Assembly: GCA_025403435.1 (NCBI GenBank)
Contig: CM046351.1
Span: 24,641,730 to 24,705,729, forward strand
Source: Artocarpus heterophyllus
Lineage: Eukaryota > Streptophyta > Magnoliopsida > Rosales > Moraceae
DNA length: 64,000 nucleotides
Reading direction: 5' to 3'
The notes below the pieces were generated by a model. It had not been told where the DNA came from and did not search any database. It saw only the letters and a program-made list of their open reading frames with translations. This document shows, one piece after another, positions 45,681-56,984 of the stretch. A program made the position numbers and the translations under genes. The number at the start of each line of letters is the position of its first letter. The first letter of the stretch is position 1.

Positions 45681-48095
45681 GCCGGTTTCTAGAGAATACC
45701 GGCCGGTAACTATGTCGGCTACTAGCCAATAACCATAGTGCATGTTGGATATCGTTTGGTAGATAAGACGGACACCAACAGGTAACCATGGTGGATGTGT
45801 CACGTCCCGCAGTACGGGAGGTGACGTGACAGATTAATTAAAACAATTAATATAGAATTTAATTAAAACACAAGTTTAAGTATTTAAATTAATTAAGAAA
45901 ATGCAGAAATTTTAAAACATTTTTAAAACAGGCAGTTGCATGATACTTAAACATATAGAATTTTCATAACAATTGATAAGAAAATAATAAAAGATAAAGA
46001 AACGAGTATGGGTCCCACTGACCCACATCTTGTGCACACACATAGTACTGACAATATTACATTACATCCACAGTCCAAATAAAGAGAAAGTTAAAATGTT
46101 ACATGTCTTGATTTAATAATATAAATGACCTACTAAGTTCTCCTACTGCTCTTGGGTTCTGTTCGTAGAATTCTCTCTGAACCTAAGTGGAAATCCACCT
46201 AGAAGGGGAAAAGTTTAAAAACAAATAAAATGTGAGCGAAAGGCTCAGTAGGACTATATTTTAAGAAATATTAAATTCAAAAGGAAATATCATTACTCAA
46301 AAAATTTATTTAAGAGAAAACTTGAATAAATAAGTTTAAACAAAATCATTCTTACCCAATTAGTTTATTGGTTGATCAGAAATATCATCAATTTCTTTTC
46401 TTGGGCAAACCATATGAACAACACCACCGTAGTGGCCTAGCTGGGTTTCGGGACTTGCCCCCAAGTCGCACGCTACACGACCTGATCTCTGTTGTGGTAT
46501 CATGCCCATTTATTGATTTTTATCATTATTCAAAGACCATTTACCAGGTAATTTTATTTACATTTATTATGAAGTTTATCTCAGTCTACGGTTTATAAAG
46601 ATAACCGATAAAATTCCTTTTTAAATCAACTATTGAAAACATTTTGGTAAAAACCCTTTTTGAAGGCCAAATCATTTGAAACTGGGTTACCAAAGAAAAG
46701 GAGTAGAAGTCCTACCTCGATACTCGTGTCGATGCCTTTCACCGTAATCCTGGTCCGCTATACGTTAGCTCCGTGAAATCATGAACGACCCTAGATAAAA
46801 CTAGGTCTATCAGTATTTAGTTTAAGATATTCGACGTTGCTAAACTAGTTCATGGTGCCCTAATGTGCCATTTGTATCTTTAAAATCATTTTATATAGTT
46901 GGGGTTTCAATCGGGGTTCAAAATAGTGAAAATGGATGCAAAATCACAATTTTCTCTTTGTTCGGTTGGCCTGCAGGTCTCCTTGGTTCGGCCTGCCAAA
47001 AAACCAAGTCCGGTCGGCCGAACTTTTCCAGGTTCGGCCTACCGGACGGATGAATTCGGCTTGCCGAATTGGAAAATTCCAGAATTTTCCAGCCATGGGT
47101 TTTGGACCTCCCAAACCCCAAATCTCCATTTCAACCTATTTTTCTTAGTTCTCAGGCATAGAAATGAATCATAGATGATACAAAAATATAGTGGGACACT
47201 TTTAAACTCATTTAAACAAGATTTGCACTCAAAATCCAAGAAAATCCAAAAATAGAGAAAAATAGAGAAAAATAAAAAATCTTGATTCGAATTCGTTTTT
47301 CTTCAAACAAAGCTTAGATCCTAGTTGTTCCAAGTTCCCCTAACTTAGATAGAAGGTTTCCTAAGTTCAATCAAGCTTAAATTTCAAAATACAAGAAAAT
47401 TGAAATGTTGAAAAGGTTTTGAAATTTGAAAACTAACCTCGAATCGAAACTTCAAATCACGTTTTTGGTTGTTTAAACACGTTCTCGAGCCTCTAATCCA
47501 CTAACCTGAGGCTTAGGGCTCGATTTAACTCAAGGATTTTGAGGGAAAATGAGAGAGAAAGGGAGAGGCAGAGAGAGAGAGTGATGCACGGGGGAGAGAG
47601 AGAGAGAGAGAGAGGAAGAGCTGAGAGAGAATGAGAGAATGAGAGGAAAAGAGGGAGAGTGAGAGATTCAATAGAGAAAAAAAGTGGGCGGTTTTACTGT
47701 ACAAAAATCGCATGCCACCTACGGTTTTGTAAAACCAAATATATTTGACATTTGATAAATTGTTTTGTTCTAAAACTCAAAATAACAATTTAAAACAATA
47801 AGAAATCATTAAAATAAGAGAAATAACTTTAAACTCTAAATTTCACCAAATGATCATATTAAGTTTAAAATATTCATTATGACACACGAATCCACCAATT
47901 TACATTTTAATATCATTTAATAAATTTCAGGGCGTTACAGGATGTTGGATACGGCTTGTGACTATGACATATACTGACTGGTTACTACAATTGATGCTAA
48001 ATATTGGCCAGTAACTATGACGAACATCGGCTAGTAAACATGGTGGATGCCGGACACAATTATGACGGACATCGGCTATTAAACGTGAATTTTTT
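45681..48095 (+). repeat. Degenerate minisatellite, split by a solo LTR
   Basis: Short units built on GGTAAC(C/T)ATG, GTCGGCTACTAGCC and GGTGGATG(T/C)(T/C)GGA recur imperfectly at 45681-45797 and continue at 47940-48095, with units of roughly 25-45 bases. The LTR at 45798-47939 is inserted in it. Confidence 0.6.
45798..47939 (-). repeat. Solo LTR of the main gypsy family, with target duplication
   Basis: On the plus strand it starts TGTCACGTCCCGC and ends GGCGTTACA, the same family and orientation as 33912-36085. It is flanked on both sides by GGATG (45793-45797 and 47940-47944), a perfect 5-bp target duplication. No internal region is present, so it arose by LTR-LTR recombination. Length 2142 bp. 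Confidence 0.9.
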
Positions 48096-48949
48096 GCATT
48101 TTTTTTTGTGAAATAAATCATCCGAGCTTTGTTTTTGTGTCATATATGTCAATAGCCAAAACAATAGGCATTTTACTAGAATAGGCATATCACATGTAAG
48201 ATAACCCACTGCAAAGTGATGTCTCCTCAAAATGGGTTATTAAGGTGGCAACTTTTAGTAAAAATTACACATTTTAGCCATTTTAATTACTCCAATGATC
48301 TAAATGACTTGATTTCATATGATTGTTAATCATGGCCAAAACTCTCATTAAATATTTAACACCATATCAATTTTACCCATATTTATAACGTTTTTCCATT
48401 CAGAATTTGGTGTTAAGAAAATGAGGTCCTTTTTTTTTTCTTTTTTTTATTAATTATTTGATAATGAATTGATTTCCTTGATTATTCTTCTCAAACTTTT
48501 TCCTTGATTACATCTTGTATTGTGCTGAGTTGTATACATTTCATATTCTAATATGAATTATATAAACTTGCATTTTCCTTGTTCCTCTTATTTGCTCTTT
48601 TCCCTCTTATCTTTTTAATTATATACTGAATATTGTTAGGATTAAGATTTTGAGGAGCAAAGCCATTACGTTTAAAAACACATCTTCCAATCCCTCATTA
48701 CCATCTTCGATAGTTTCACAAGCATCATCAATTTTAGCAACCCGCATCATTTCTTTTTTTTTTTTTTTTTTTGAAGACTAAATACCTGCATCATTTCATA
48801 GAACAAATACTTGTAAAAAATAGTAATAATTCTGGTAAATAAAGCATTATACTAGTAATTTCCCGCACCAATTAAAAAAAAAGTCATAAAAGAGAATAAT
48901 GAGTGAGATTTTGAAAAACAGAGTAAGGAGTGTAGTGGTAAAAAAAAAA
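48096..48949. other. AT-rich intergenic DNA
   Basis: No gene seen; includes T-runs at about 48430 and 48757-48772. Confidence 0.4.
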
Positions 48950-49403
48950 CACAAATATGATATTTAGTCTCCAAAAAATCTCAAGTCTTTGGATAATTAA
49001 CTAGTCATTGAAGGAATGTGTATAGTCATTTTGGAAAAATAAGAAGTTTAGTCATTTAAAAATCAAAGTATTTTTTGTCATTGGAAAACCAAACTAGTTA
49101 GTGTAAAAGAGAGTATAGTCATTAAAAAAACTAAAATCAAAGTATTTTTTGTCATTGGAAAACCAAACTAGTTAGTGTAAAAGAGAGTATAGTCATTAAA
49201 AAAAACAATATACGATGCTTAGTCATTTAAAAACAAAGTATTTTTGTAATTGGAAAACTACCTAGTCATTGAAAAAATGAGTATAATCTTTAAAAGGGCA
49301 AAGATAAGAAGTTTGGTCTTTAAAATAATTTGGTATTTTAATCATCGGATAAAAAAATCAGTCATTGAAAAAAGCTAAATAAGAAGTTAAAACATTATAA
49401 CGC
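48950..49403 (+). repeat. AGTCATT-type degenerate repeats with a 74-bp tandem duplication
   Basis: The motif (T)AGTCATT(T/G)(G/A)AAAA recurs about ten times. Inside, 49061-49134 is followed by a nearly exact copy at 49135-49206, both containing GTCATTGGAAAACCAAACTA. Confidence 0.7.
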
Positions 49404-50010
49404 CCTAAAGGGTAAATTGTTACATTAGTTCCTAACTTTTCACGAAAGTATAATCTTAGTCCTCAACCTTTTATTGTTTAATTTATCAGTCTTTAATATT
49501 TTATTTTAGTTGTTGAGGGACCAATTTAACAGTTAAACCGTTAATTTTGGGGACAAGTTTGTCTTCTTTTTAAAACTTTGAGAACCACACTACAAAAAGC
49601 TAGACTTTTAGTCATAATAGTTTTTAGCAAAGCTTTTTATCTCAACAAAATATTATAACTGATGTACATTTAGTTACAAAATTTTTAACCATAGAATTTT
49701 TAGTTATGGAAACATGTATAACTGAAAACTCCGTGACTAAAAGTTTTACTTGCAACAAAAAATTAAACTAAAAATTTTGACTAAATGTATATTAATTATA
49801 ATATTTTGTTGTAACTAAAAGTTTTGTTAAAAATTATTAGACTAAAAGTCTAGTTTTTTGTAGTGCCAGTTTGTCACATTTTTCTGTCAAATATTAACTG
49901 TTTTACCGTTAAATTAGCCTCTCACAACTAAAATTAAAGATTGAGGATTGATAAATAAAAAATAAAAGGTTGAAGATAAAATATTCACTTTTGTGAAAGA
50001 TTAAAAACCC
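49404..50010. repeat. Imperfect palindrome (foldback element) around a CACTA MITE
   Basis: The left arm (49404-49584) and the right arm (49869 to about 50010) are inverted copies: CCTCAACCTTTTATTG with GTTGAGGGACCAATTTAACAG on the left pairs with TAAATTAGCCTCTCACAAC and AATAAAAGGTTGAAG on the right. Arms are roughly 70-80 percent alike by eye. This looks like a MULE-type foldback MITE into which another element inserted. Confidence 0.6.
49588..49865. mobile_element. CACTA-type hairpin MITE
   Basis: It starts CACTACAAAAAGCTAGACTT and ends with the inverse, AGTCTAGTTTTTTGTAGTG, and the inverted similarity goes on for over 100 bases per side. The 3-bp target duplication CCA (49585-49587 and 49866-49868) is perfect. 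CACTA ends and a 3-bp duplication are diagnostic of that superfamily. At 278 bp it has no coding capacity and must have been moved in trans. A transcript would fold into a long hairpin. Confidence 0.88.
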
Positions 50011-51070
50011 AAACCTAAATATTTAGTCGTTAAAAAACAAACTAAATTATTTGGTCTTTAAAATGGATCTAAGTCAGACACTACCACATTTTCTATTTCC
50101 CATTGTCCTTGTCTATATCACGATTCTGTCACCTTCTCTATCTGTCAAAATGTACGGTGTCTGAATCTTTATTGCCAAATTATATCAATCCAAAAAAACG
50201 TAATTATTGGCAACCAATTATGGATTTGAAAATAGAGTTCTAGCTACAAACTTTCAGAATAACTGATATATAACTTTTGAATTTCAAACGAGAAAATCTA
50301 TCACCCCAGCCCAGCTCAACCCAGCCTAGACCATGATTTTTCATAGGTCGACATATATTAGCCTAGCTCAACCTATCAGTATTTATGGGCCGTGTCAGCC
50401 TGGCCCATCACTATAACAGGATGGGCTCGGGTTGGCCCACAGACCCCAGTCTATTGTTGCATCTCTAATCTTGTCTTTTTTAGAACCCTCAAGAGCCATA
50501 TTTTGTTCAAAATACAGGTGTCAAAATTGAATATTTGAGAAATCTCATGGCAACTAGACGTGTACAAGTGAATATCAAAGGCCAAAATAATACACATGCA
50601 TATTCTCAAGGGCCAGTAGTATAAATAATTTTAAATTTTAGCGAAATTTAATTATACCTCAAATTTTGACTGTTGAGTATACTCATATGGTCATATTATA
50701 AAATAAAGATCCAAATAAACAAACCAAGTATTTAAAAAAAAAGGACAATATGATTGTTTTGAAATTTTAGTTCAAAAATTAAGTTAAATTCATTCTCTTC
50801 TTAAAAAGTTTTCTGGCAGACCGTCTCACGACGCTATTGACCCCGCAAAAATCTCAAAGCTTAGACCAATTGTTGGAGAGAATACAAGGTGCAAAGCACA
50901 ATCTGTTTAGTATTTTCTTGACAAAGCATGGTTTCCTCCAATCAAGAATAAAATAGATACACAAAACATGCATGGTAATATTCTACATCCCTTTACGTGA
51001 AATATTGATAAAGATGAGAAAGGCACTTCTAAATGAGATTCTCTTTGACCAGAGGGGATATAAAAAGAAA
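50011..51070. other. Intergenic sequence before the UGT pseudogene
   Basis: No gene found. 50290-50450 is a GC-richer patch of CCCAGCC/GGCCC phrases of the kind seen in dispersed repeats. Confidence 0.35.
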
Positions 51071-51078
51071 AGTAGTAA

Positions 51079-52544
51079 TTAAACTGGCTGATCATAGGCC
51101 GGTTTCTCGCCCATATAAGCTTGATGTGTGATATCTTGGATTAGTCGGGTGAGGTCAAAGTGAGAAGATCCCCTTCTTCTACAGCTTTCTTCGCCATTTC
51201 GGAGAGCTTTTTAGCCCGTTCTCTTCTCTCTTGTTTTTCGTCTCCACCCATCAGCTTTTCTATGGCTTTCTTAACATCTTCTTTCTTCACCAACACCCCA
51301 GTCATCTCCTCCTCACCCCAATTCACCATTTTCTCCACCCCAACTCTTACACCAACTCCCAACACATGCACAAGCATTTTCTCATTGCAAAATTGGTCAG
51401 CAAATATTGGCCAGGTGACCAGTGGTATACCGACGCAGATCGCCTCTAGCGCCGAGTTCCAACCACAATGAGTGAAGAACCCCTGATTGTTTGGTGAGAC
51501 AATATCCACATCTGGGGTGCCCAGCCCCGGATCAGCAGACCTCTTCCCTTGGTCTTTTCCTCGAATTCATATTCTGTAATCCACTTCTCCAATTCCTCTG
51601 ATTTCTTCCCTTCCCTTATAACCCAATTGAAAGGTTTATTTGATGCTTTAAGACCCAACCCAAGCTCCACCAACTGGGTAGGTATTAGATTATAAACACT
51701 TCCAAGGCAAGCATAAAATACAGACTTAGGCTTATGTGCATCAAGCCACTTCATGCATTGGTGTTCCTCAATAGAGGCCTTGTTCTCTCTCTCAATCTTG
51801 TCCAAGTTTTCTTTGTTGCAAAGTGAAACCGGGCCAATACACCACAGTTTTCCATTTCTCCACTTTCTGTACTCTTCTACATATGCCGGCTCTAGCTCCT
51901 CAAAAGTGTTTATGACAACCCCATATGAGGCCTTGTCAACTTCCAAAACTTGTTCAAGAAACTCTTGAAGTTTTGGATCTAGGTTGGGTGGTATTTGTGA
52001 CATAGCGAACTCAATTTGATCAGGTAAGCCAGGCAAGACAAAGTGCTTCAACTCGGTATTTATGCTTTGAAGAACCTTAGGTAGGTACTCATGGAAACTC
52101 CGCTGGCACAACTGATTGAAACAGCATACTGGTTGGAAAATAAGCCTTGGAATGTAAAACTTGCTAGCTGTTTGGCTTGTCCATGGCATGAACAAGTTGG
52201 AGATTACGCAGCTCGGTGACCAGCTTATCCACCGGTTCTTGTAACATGCTAGCTGCTCTGAAGAGGTTTATGACAAGGTCAAATGAAGGAAGCTGATCCA
52301 AATTCTCACACCCTTTTGTTTAACCTGCGTCATCACATGGAAGTGGGAGCTCAATGAACTGGATTTGGAGCTTGGAACGGGCAAATACTTGATTGAAACA
52401 GGCTGCGTTTTGCGGCGTTGTGACCATGGAGATCATGACACCTCTCTCTGCCAATAACCTGGCAGTATCTACCATTGGGATCATGCGGCCTTTTGCCATT
52501 AGAGGAAACAAGAGGAAGTGAAGCTGATGGGGTTGAGAAGCCAT
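51079..52544 (-). pseudogene. UDP-glucosyltransferase pseudogene (UGT73-like)
   Basis: The minus strand begins MASQPHQLHFLLFPLMAKGR at 52544. The usual catalytic His of the N-terminal GH pair is Arg here. An in-frame TAA follows at about 52320 and a frameshift near 52210, probably with a deletion. The middle (52195-51520) is open and covers the acceptor and linker region up to RGWAPQ. A second frameshift falls inside the PSPG sugar-donor box (about 51500), after which FFTHCGWNSALEAICVG and VTWPIFADQF are intact. A third shift near 51175 moves the true C-terminus (LTRLIQDITHQAYMGEKP) to another frame, ending at 51079. UGT73-type enzymes glucosylate triterpenoids, hormones and other small molecules; this copy is dead. 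The gene is intronless, as usual for the group. Confidence 0.85.
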
Positions 52545-53350
52545 GGCAACTATAGGACAACTGGCCTAGTTGGAGATCTGCACTAGTTCAAAAGGGATAA
52601 ACCTTGCGTTTGCTCTCCTAAGATTCTTTTTATAATTTCTTTGTGATTCGGTTTGTATATGGAATTTGTTGCAGTTATTATTATTATATTATTATTATAT
52701 AAAGAAATTCTTCATGGTTGCTTGCACATGGTTGGAGTTGGCATTGTGATGGTTAGAATTTTTAATCTAAGATATTGAATTTCAGCTTTTTAATAAATAT
52801 TTGGGAGACAACATGGGTTTGGTTATACGATTGTCTTTTCTTGATTGATGTTTTCTGCAACTAATTCACCTGAAGTGTTGATTATAATGTTTAATCATGG
52901 CTATGACGTTGATGGTGTTTCAAGTTACATTGGTGGCAGTTTGTCCTTTTTGGATTCGGTGAGCAGTGAGTATATATTTACCCAAGAAATAATAAGATAT
53001 CACTAATATATAGAAAAATAAAAATGAGAAAAACTTGCTAAAGATCTCTTAACATTATCACTAAACTCTCACTCTACTTATTTTATTGATCCCACACTCT
53101 ATTGTTCTCTTTTCCGTACTCTTCAGGATACCTCTTGTTTCTCTTGTTGCTAATTGTGTGTAGTGACTGAGCCAGATGCCATTTTTTTTTTTTATTAAGA
53201 TTATACTAATGTATATAGAATTAATAAAATTCAATATTTTATTTTTTAATTTTCTATTTAATTGGTTTGTTTATTTATTTTAAACAGTAATTTTTTTTTG
53301 GGGTTCAGATTTTAATCTTATGAAACTAATTTCGTTTTGTTTTAACTCGG
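52545..53350. other. Sequence between UGT pseudogene and purH fragment
   Basis: Probably the old upstream region of the UGT gene and of a purH copy. No coding motif seen. Confidence 0.35.
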
Positions 53351-53440
53351 TGGCAATGCAGTCTCGTTTACTTAAGTACTCATATTCGCTCAAGTCAAAA
53401 TCAAAGCTATGGCATCACAGGACTCCCAAATGTTTTCCTT
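53351..53440 (+). pseudogene. Fragment of purH exon 2 with its splice acceptor
   Basis: TGGCAATGCAG followed by TAAGTACTCATATTCGCT matches the acceptor and start of purH exon 2 at 39649-39686. Similarity continues, with a short deletion, to CTATGGCATCACAGG (purH CCATGGCAGCTCAGG). No other purH exon was found after it. It lies 0.8 kb after a UGT pseudogene, repeating the UGT-then-purH order at 36-39 kb. Confidence 0.75.
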
Positions 53441-54354
53441 CGGTGCGCTTCTTCTTCTTTTTTTTTAATAAATTTTTTATTTTTTATTTTTAGGAAATTT
53501 TTTGAAGTTTTTTTTTTTTTAAGTAAATGGCGGCAGTTCTTGAAAGTTAAGAAAATAAACTTTTTTTTTTCTAAACAGTAAATCAGCGGTTTATCATTGA
53601 TTTATTTAGTGGTTTATCTATAATTAACTGATATTTAATTAGTGATTAACCAATTTTATATAATAATTTGTTGATTTGCCAATGATAAATCTTTAGTAGA
53701 TCAACAAGAAATAAATTTATCAATAATAAACTATAATTAATTGATGATGTACTGATTTTAATCAATGATCACTGAAAAATAGTCATTTCCCTAATTTTAA
53801 TTACATTTGACCCTTTTTTTAATTTAAAAAGTTTAGTCATTTATTTAAAAATGTATTCAAAATATACTCTTTGTCTTATTTTAATTGAGAAAAAATTAGT
53901 GAAACCATTTTAGACATTTAGGTTATTATGCTCTAAGACTCGAGAAGCATTCCCAACTAATTTGTCAAGGTATCATAGGTACGACTAACGTAAAGCAGCC
54001 ACCGTGTGCTGAACGGTGTATTGGCATTTTCTCTTCGACCAGTTTTACAAAATATTGATCTGTCTAGGGAATGAAACAATACGTACGCCACAAGAAAATT
54101 ATCATTTTTCAATTATGACTGAGAAATATCCAAACGGAAAAGATTTTCTTGAAGATAGCGTTGTTTTTGTCTTCAAGATTAATCGAGAATGTTCTGTTAA
54201 TATTTTGAACATAGTTACCAAATATCTCAAGCATAAACCTTAATATGCTACTGTACCTATCTTTTCCAAAGTAAACATAATATTTGTTTCCCTTTAGAGA
54301 AAAAAGCCATAATATTTGTTCTTTGTAACCAATTAAATAGTGTTAAGTGATATA
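53441..54354. other. AT-rich intergenic DNA
   Basis: 53560-53770 is rich in AATTAGTGATTAACC-like phrases. No gene supported. Confidence 0.35.
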
Positions 54355-54505
54355 GGGTGTTTGGGAGAACAGTGTAAACCCTCAGCTTAGGTTTGAGGAC
54401 TATAGCATATGAGAGCTTTACACCGTAGCTTTTTACTGTAGTATACGAGAGCTTTATATTGTTTACAGTTCAAACCATTAGTTTAAACTTCTCTTTCAAA
54501 CACCC
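54355..54505. mobile_element. Small inverted-repeat transposon (MITE) candidate
   Basis: GGGTGTTTGGGAGAACAGTG at one end pairs with the inverse GGGTGTTTGAAAGAGAAG at the other. TA flanks both sides. Length 151 bp, no coding capacity. The ends resemble Tourist/Harbinger or mariner-type MITEs; the 2-bp flank does not decide between them. Confidence 0.6.
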
Positions 54506-54890
54506 TACTAAGCATCTCTCAAAGACTACTAAAGTTTCAAACACCATGGATTTCCTATGAACAATATGACTATGGGGAAATCTTTAGTAGGACAAGAGGA
54601 TTAAAAAAATCTAAAGAATAGTTATAGTTCTACATCGTTAAAGTTTCTATCAAAGTCTATTAAAATATCATACTACAATGTGATATATTGTTAGAAAGTG
54701 GTTTGGTAAACCATTATGATGAATCATTTTGAGGCCCATATTAGAGTGGGACTCGGTTTGTATATGTGACAGGTCTTGGTAGAGTTACATTTTTCGTCAC
54801 GAGAAGATCAAAATGACATATTCACACACTCAAATTGGTTATTGGGTGAATAAGAAATTGATGTTTAAATTATGCCCATTGGAATTGGTT

Positions 54891-55359
54891 TGTTGGAAAG
54901 TATACTAAATAGTTAGAGTCCTACATTGCTTAGGCGTATTGCCTTGGTGGAGTTTAAATAGGTTTACACTATAACTCTTGGGTAAAACATGTACTTAAGA
55001 GGCCCTCTCACTCATAGGTGAGTTGCTAATCATTCAGCACAATCGGTTAAGGGCCTAATATGCGAGCCTGCACGATGTAAGCGACGTGAATGTCGGCCCG
55101 ATTTGGCCTGGTGGGTTAAAGGCCTAATGTGTGCTCCACGTACGACGTGGGTGACTCTAATGTCAGCTCATTGGGCTATTCTTAAAGAGAGAGCGAACAT
55201 GTTTTAAGAAAAGAGTATGTTTCACATGCCTTGATGTCTAGATTTTGTGTTTTATTCAGTTAAAGGTTTTTTCGTTGTACTTGTGTTTCTTCTTTTATAA
55301 TATTTTGTTAATAGCTACTTATTTGTTTATTTTTTGTATTATATGCAATTTTGCTAACA
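54891..55359 (+). repeat. Possible copia LTR
   Basis: TGTTGGAAAG at the start and GCTAACA at the end form short inverted ends, and a copia gag lies downstream. No primer site follows and no target duplication was seen, so this is weak. It includes two similar phrases GG(C/T)TAA(A/G)GGCCTAAT at about 55045 and 55117. Confidence 0.35.
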
Positions 55360-56070
55360 ATCTTAAAACAGAATACCACTCCACTGAAGACCAACAGGTT
55401 ACTGGAACGAACGAATAGGTTTCATATTTTTCTTCCTCGTGTCCTTTGATTCGGTTCACTTTGCACACTTTGCATGTATAAATAGACGTTGCATTATATT
55501 GTTATCGTTTTCCTTATTAACGTAAATTATTGTTTCTGTATTGTAGGCATTTTTAACTATATATATATATTATATTGAGGTTGCTATTTTGATTTCCAGT
55601 GCTTTATTTGCTTTTATGAGAATATGTATAAATTGGTTTAATATATTAACGTTGGTTTCAGCTAGTTCATGTTTTGTTTTGTTTTGTTTTACATATACGT
55701 TTGACTGTGTTGATTAGATTTAATCTGCATTTGACAGTTTCTACATTACCTTGGGCATATATACCGGTGTTATTGCATTGGCATGTGATATGTGTTATAT
55801 GCATTGACATTTTAGTTGCATTTAAAAAACAAAAGGAAAAAAGGAAAAAAAAAAAAATTGGCATATTTGTTTCATATGCTGGTTCATTTAACTATAATTT
55901 TTCAACGTTATTACATGCATTGTATGCATGGTTGCTGAATACCCAAACATTTGTTCTTTCTTATACTAATTTATTTCCAGTCTATTGGTCACTTATTTGT
56001 GCTGTGCATTAAAAAAATATTCACTTATTTGTGTTGAGATTCTAAGAAAGACTCTGGTATTTTCAGAAAT

Positions 56071-56984
56071 GGTAACATGATTGTTATTCCTACTGGAAGT
56101 AACTCTACGACACCTACGCCATCTCCTAGTATTCAGGCCTCGACCTTGACTTAGCTTTTGCTGGTTTTGGTTCCGGTGAACCATCATAAAAAACCTGAAA
56201 AATTTAGCGGACTGAATTTTAAGACTTGATAGCAGAAAATGTTGTTTTATTTGACAATATTGAATCTTGTGAGATTCTTAAAAGAGGATCCTCCTACTAT
56301 TAGAGAGGATGAAGATGATAGTCAAGCTCTTAATGCTCTTGAGGCTTGGTTGCACTTTGACTTTCTTTGTCAGAATTATATTCTAAATGGCTTGTCGGAC
56401 ATGCTATATGGTGTTTATAGCTCAAAGCAAATGGCTAAGGAACTGCAGGAATCCTTAGACTATAAGTACGCCATAGAATGCTAGTGCTAAAAAGTTCTTG
56501 TTCCTAAACTATAAGATGGTAGACTCAAAGTTTATGATCAGTTAAGTTCAAGAACTCCCACTGATCATTCATAAGATTCGCCTGAAGGAATGGTCATTAA
56601 TGAGACTTGTAAAGTAGCTGCAATCCTTGAAAAGCTACCCCTGTGTGGAAAGACTCCAAGAACTATTTGAAGCATAAAAAAAAGGAAATAATTTTGGAAG
56701 ACATCGTTGTGAGACTTTGCATCAAAGAGGACAATAGATTGCTTGGAGAAAAAGTTCTCCAACAATGCTATTGTCAAGTTTGTTAAGGCCAATTTGGTGG
56801 AGCATGATCATGGCTCCAAAAAGAAAAAGAACAAGAAGTTGGTGTTCAAGTTGGGACTTAAGGGTGGAGTTTTGAAATCAAAATTCCAAGGAAAGTGCTT
56901 TAACTATAATAAGGCAGAGCACAAGCCGTTAGATTGTAGGCTACCAAAAAACAAGAAAAAGGAGGCCAACATGGTGGATGCTAT
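56071..56984 (+). pseudogene. Ty1/copia gag
   Basis: Plus-strand translation in three frames follows a copia gag from start to zinc knuckle: HHKKPEKFSGLNF (about 56185), MLFYLTILNLVRFLKEDPP (open 56239-56484), and an SPEGMVINETCKVAAILEKLP block near 56578. The open end at 56743-57012 includes FQGKCFNYNKAEHKPLDC. The knuckle has lost its second Cys (CFNY for CFNC). Several stops and shifts make it non-functional. No protease, integrase or RT follows: LTR-like sequence starts straight after it. Confidence 0.8.

Noticed and set aside
48950..49403. CRISPR-like repeated array
   Set aside because: Repeats are degenerate and lack regular unique spacers, and the DNA is plant nuclear.
54016..54243. 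75-codon plus-strand frame
   Set aside because: No recognisable family and no gene context; length is as expected by chance.
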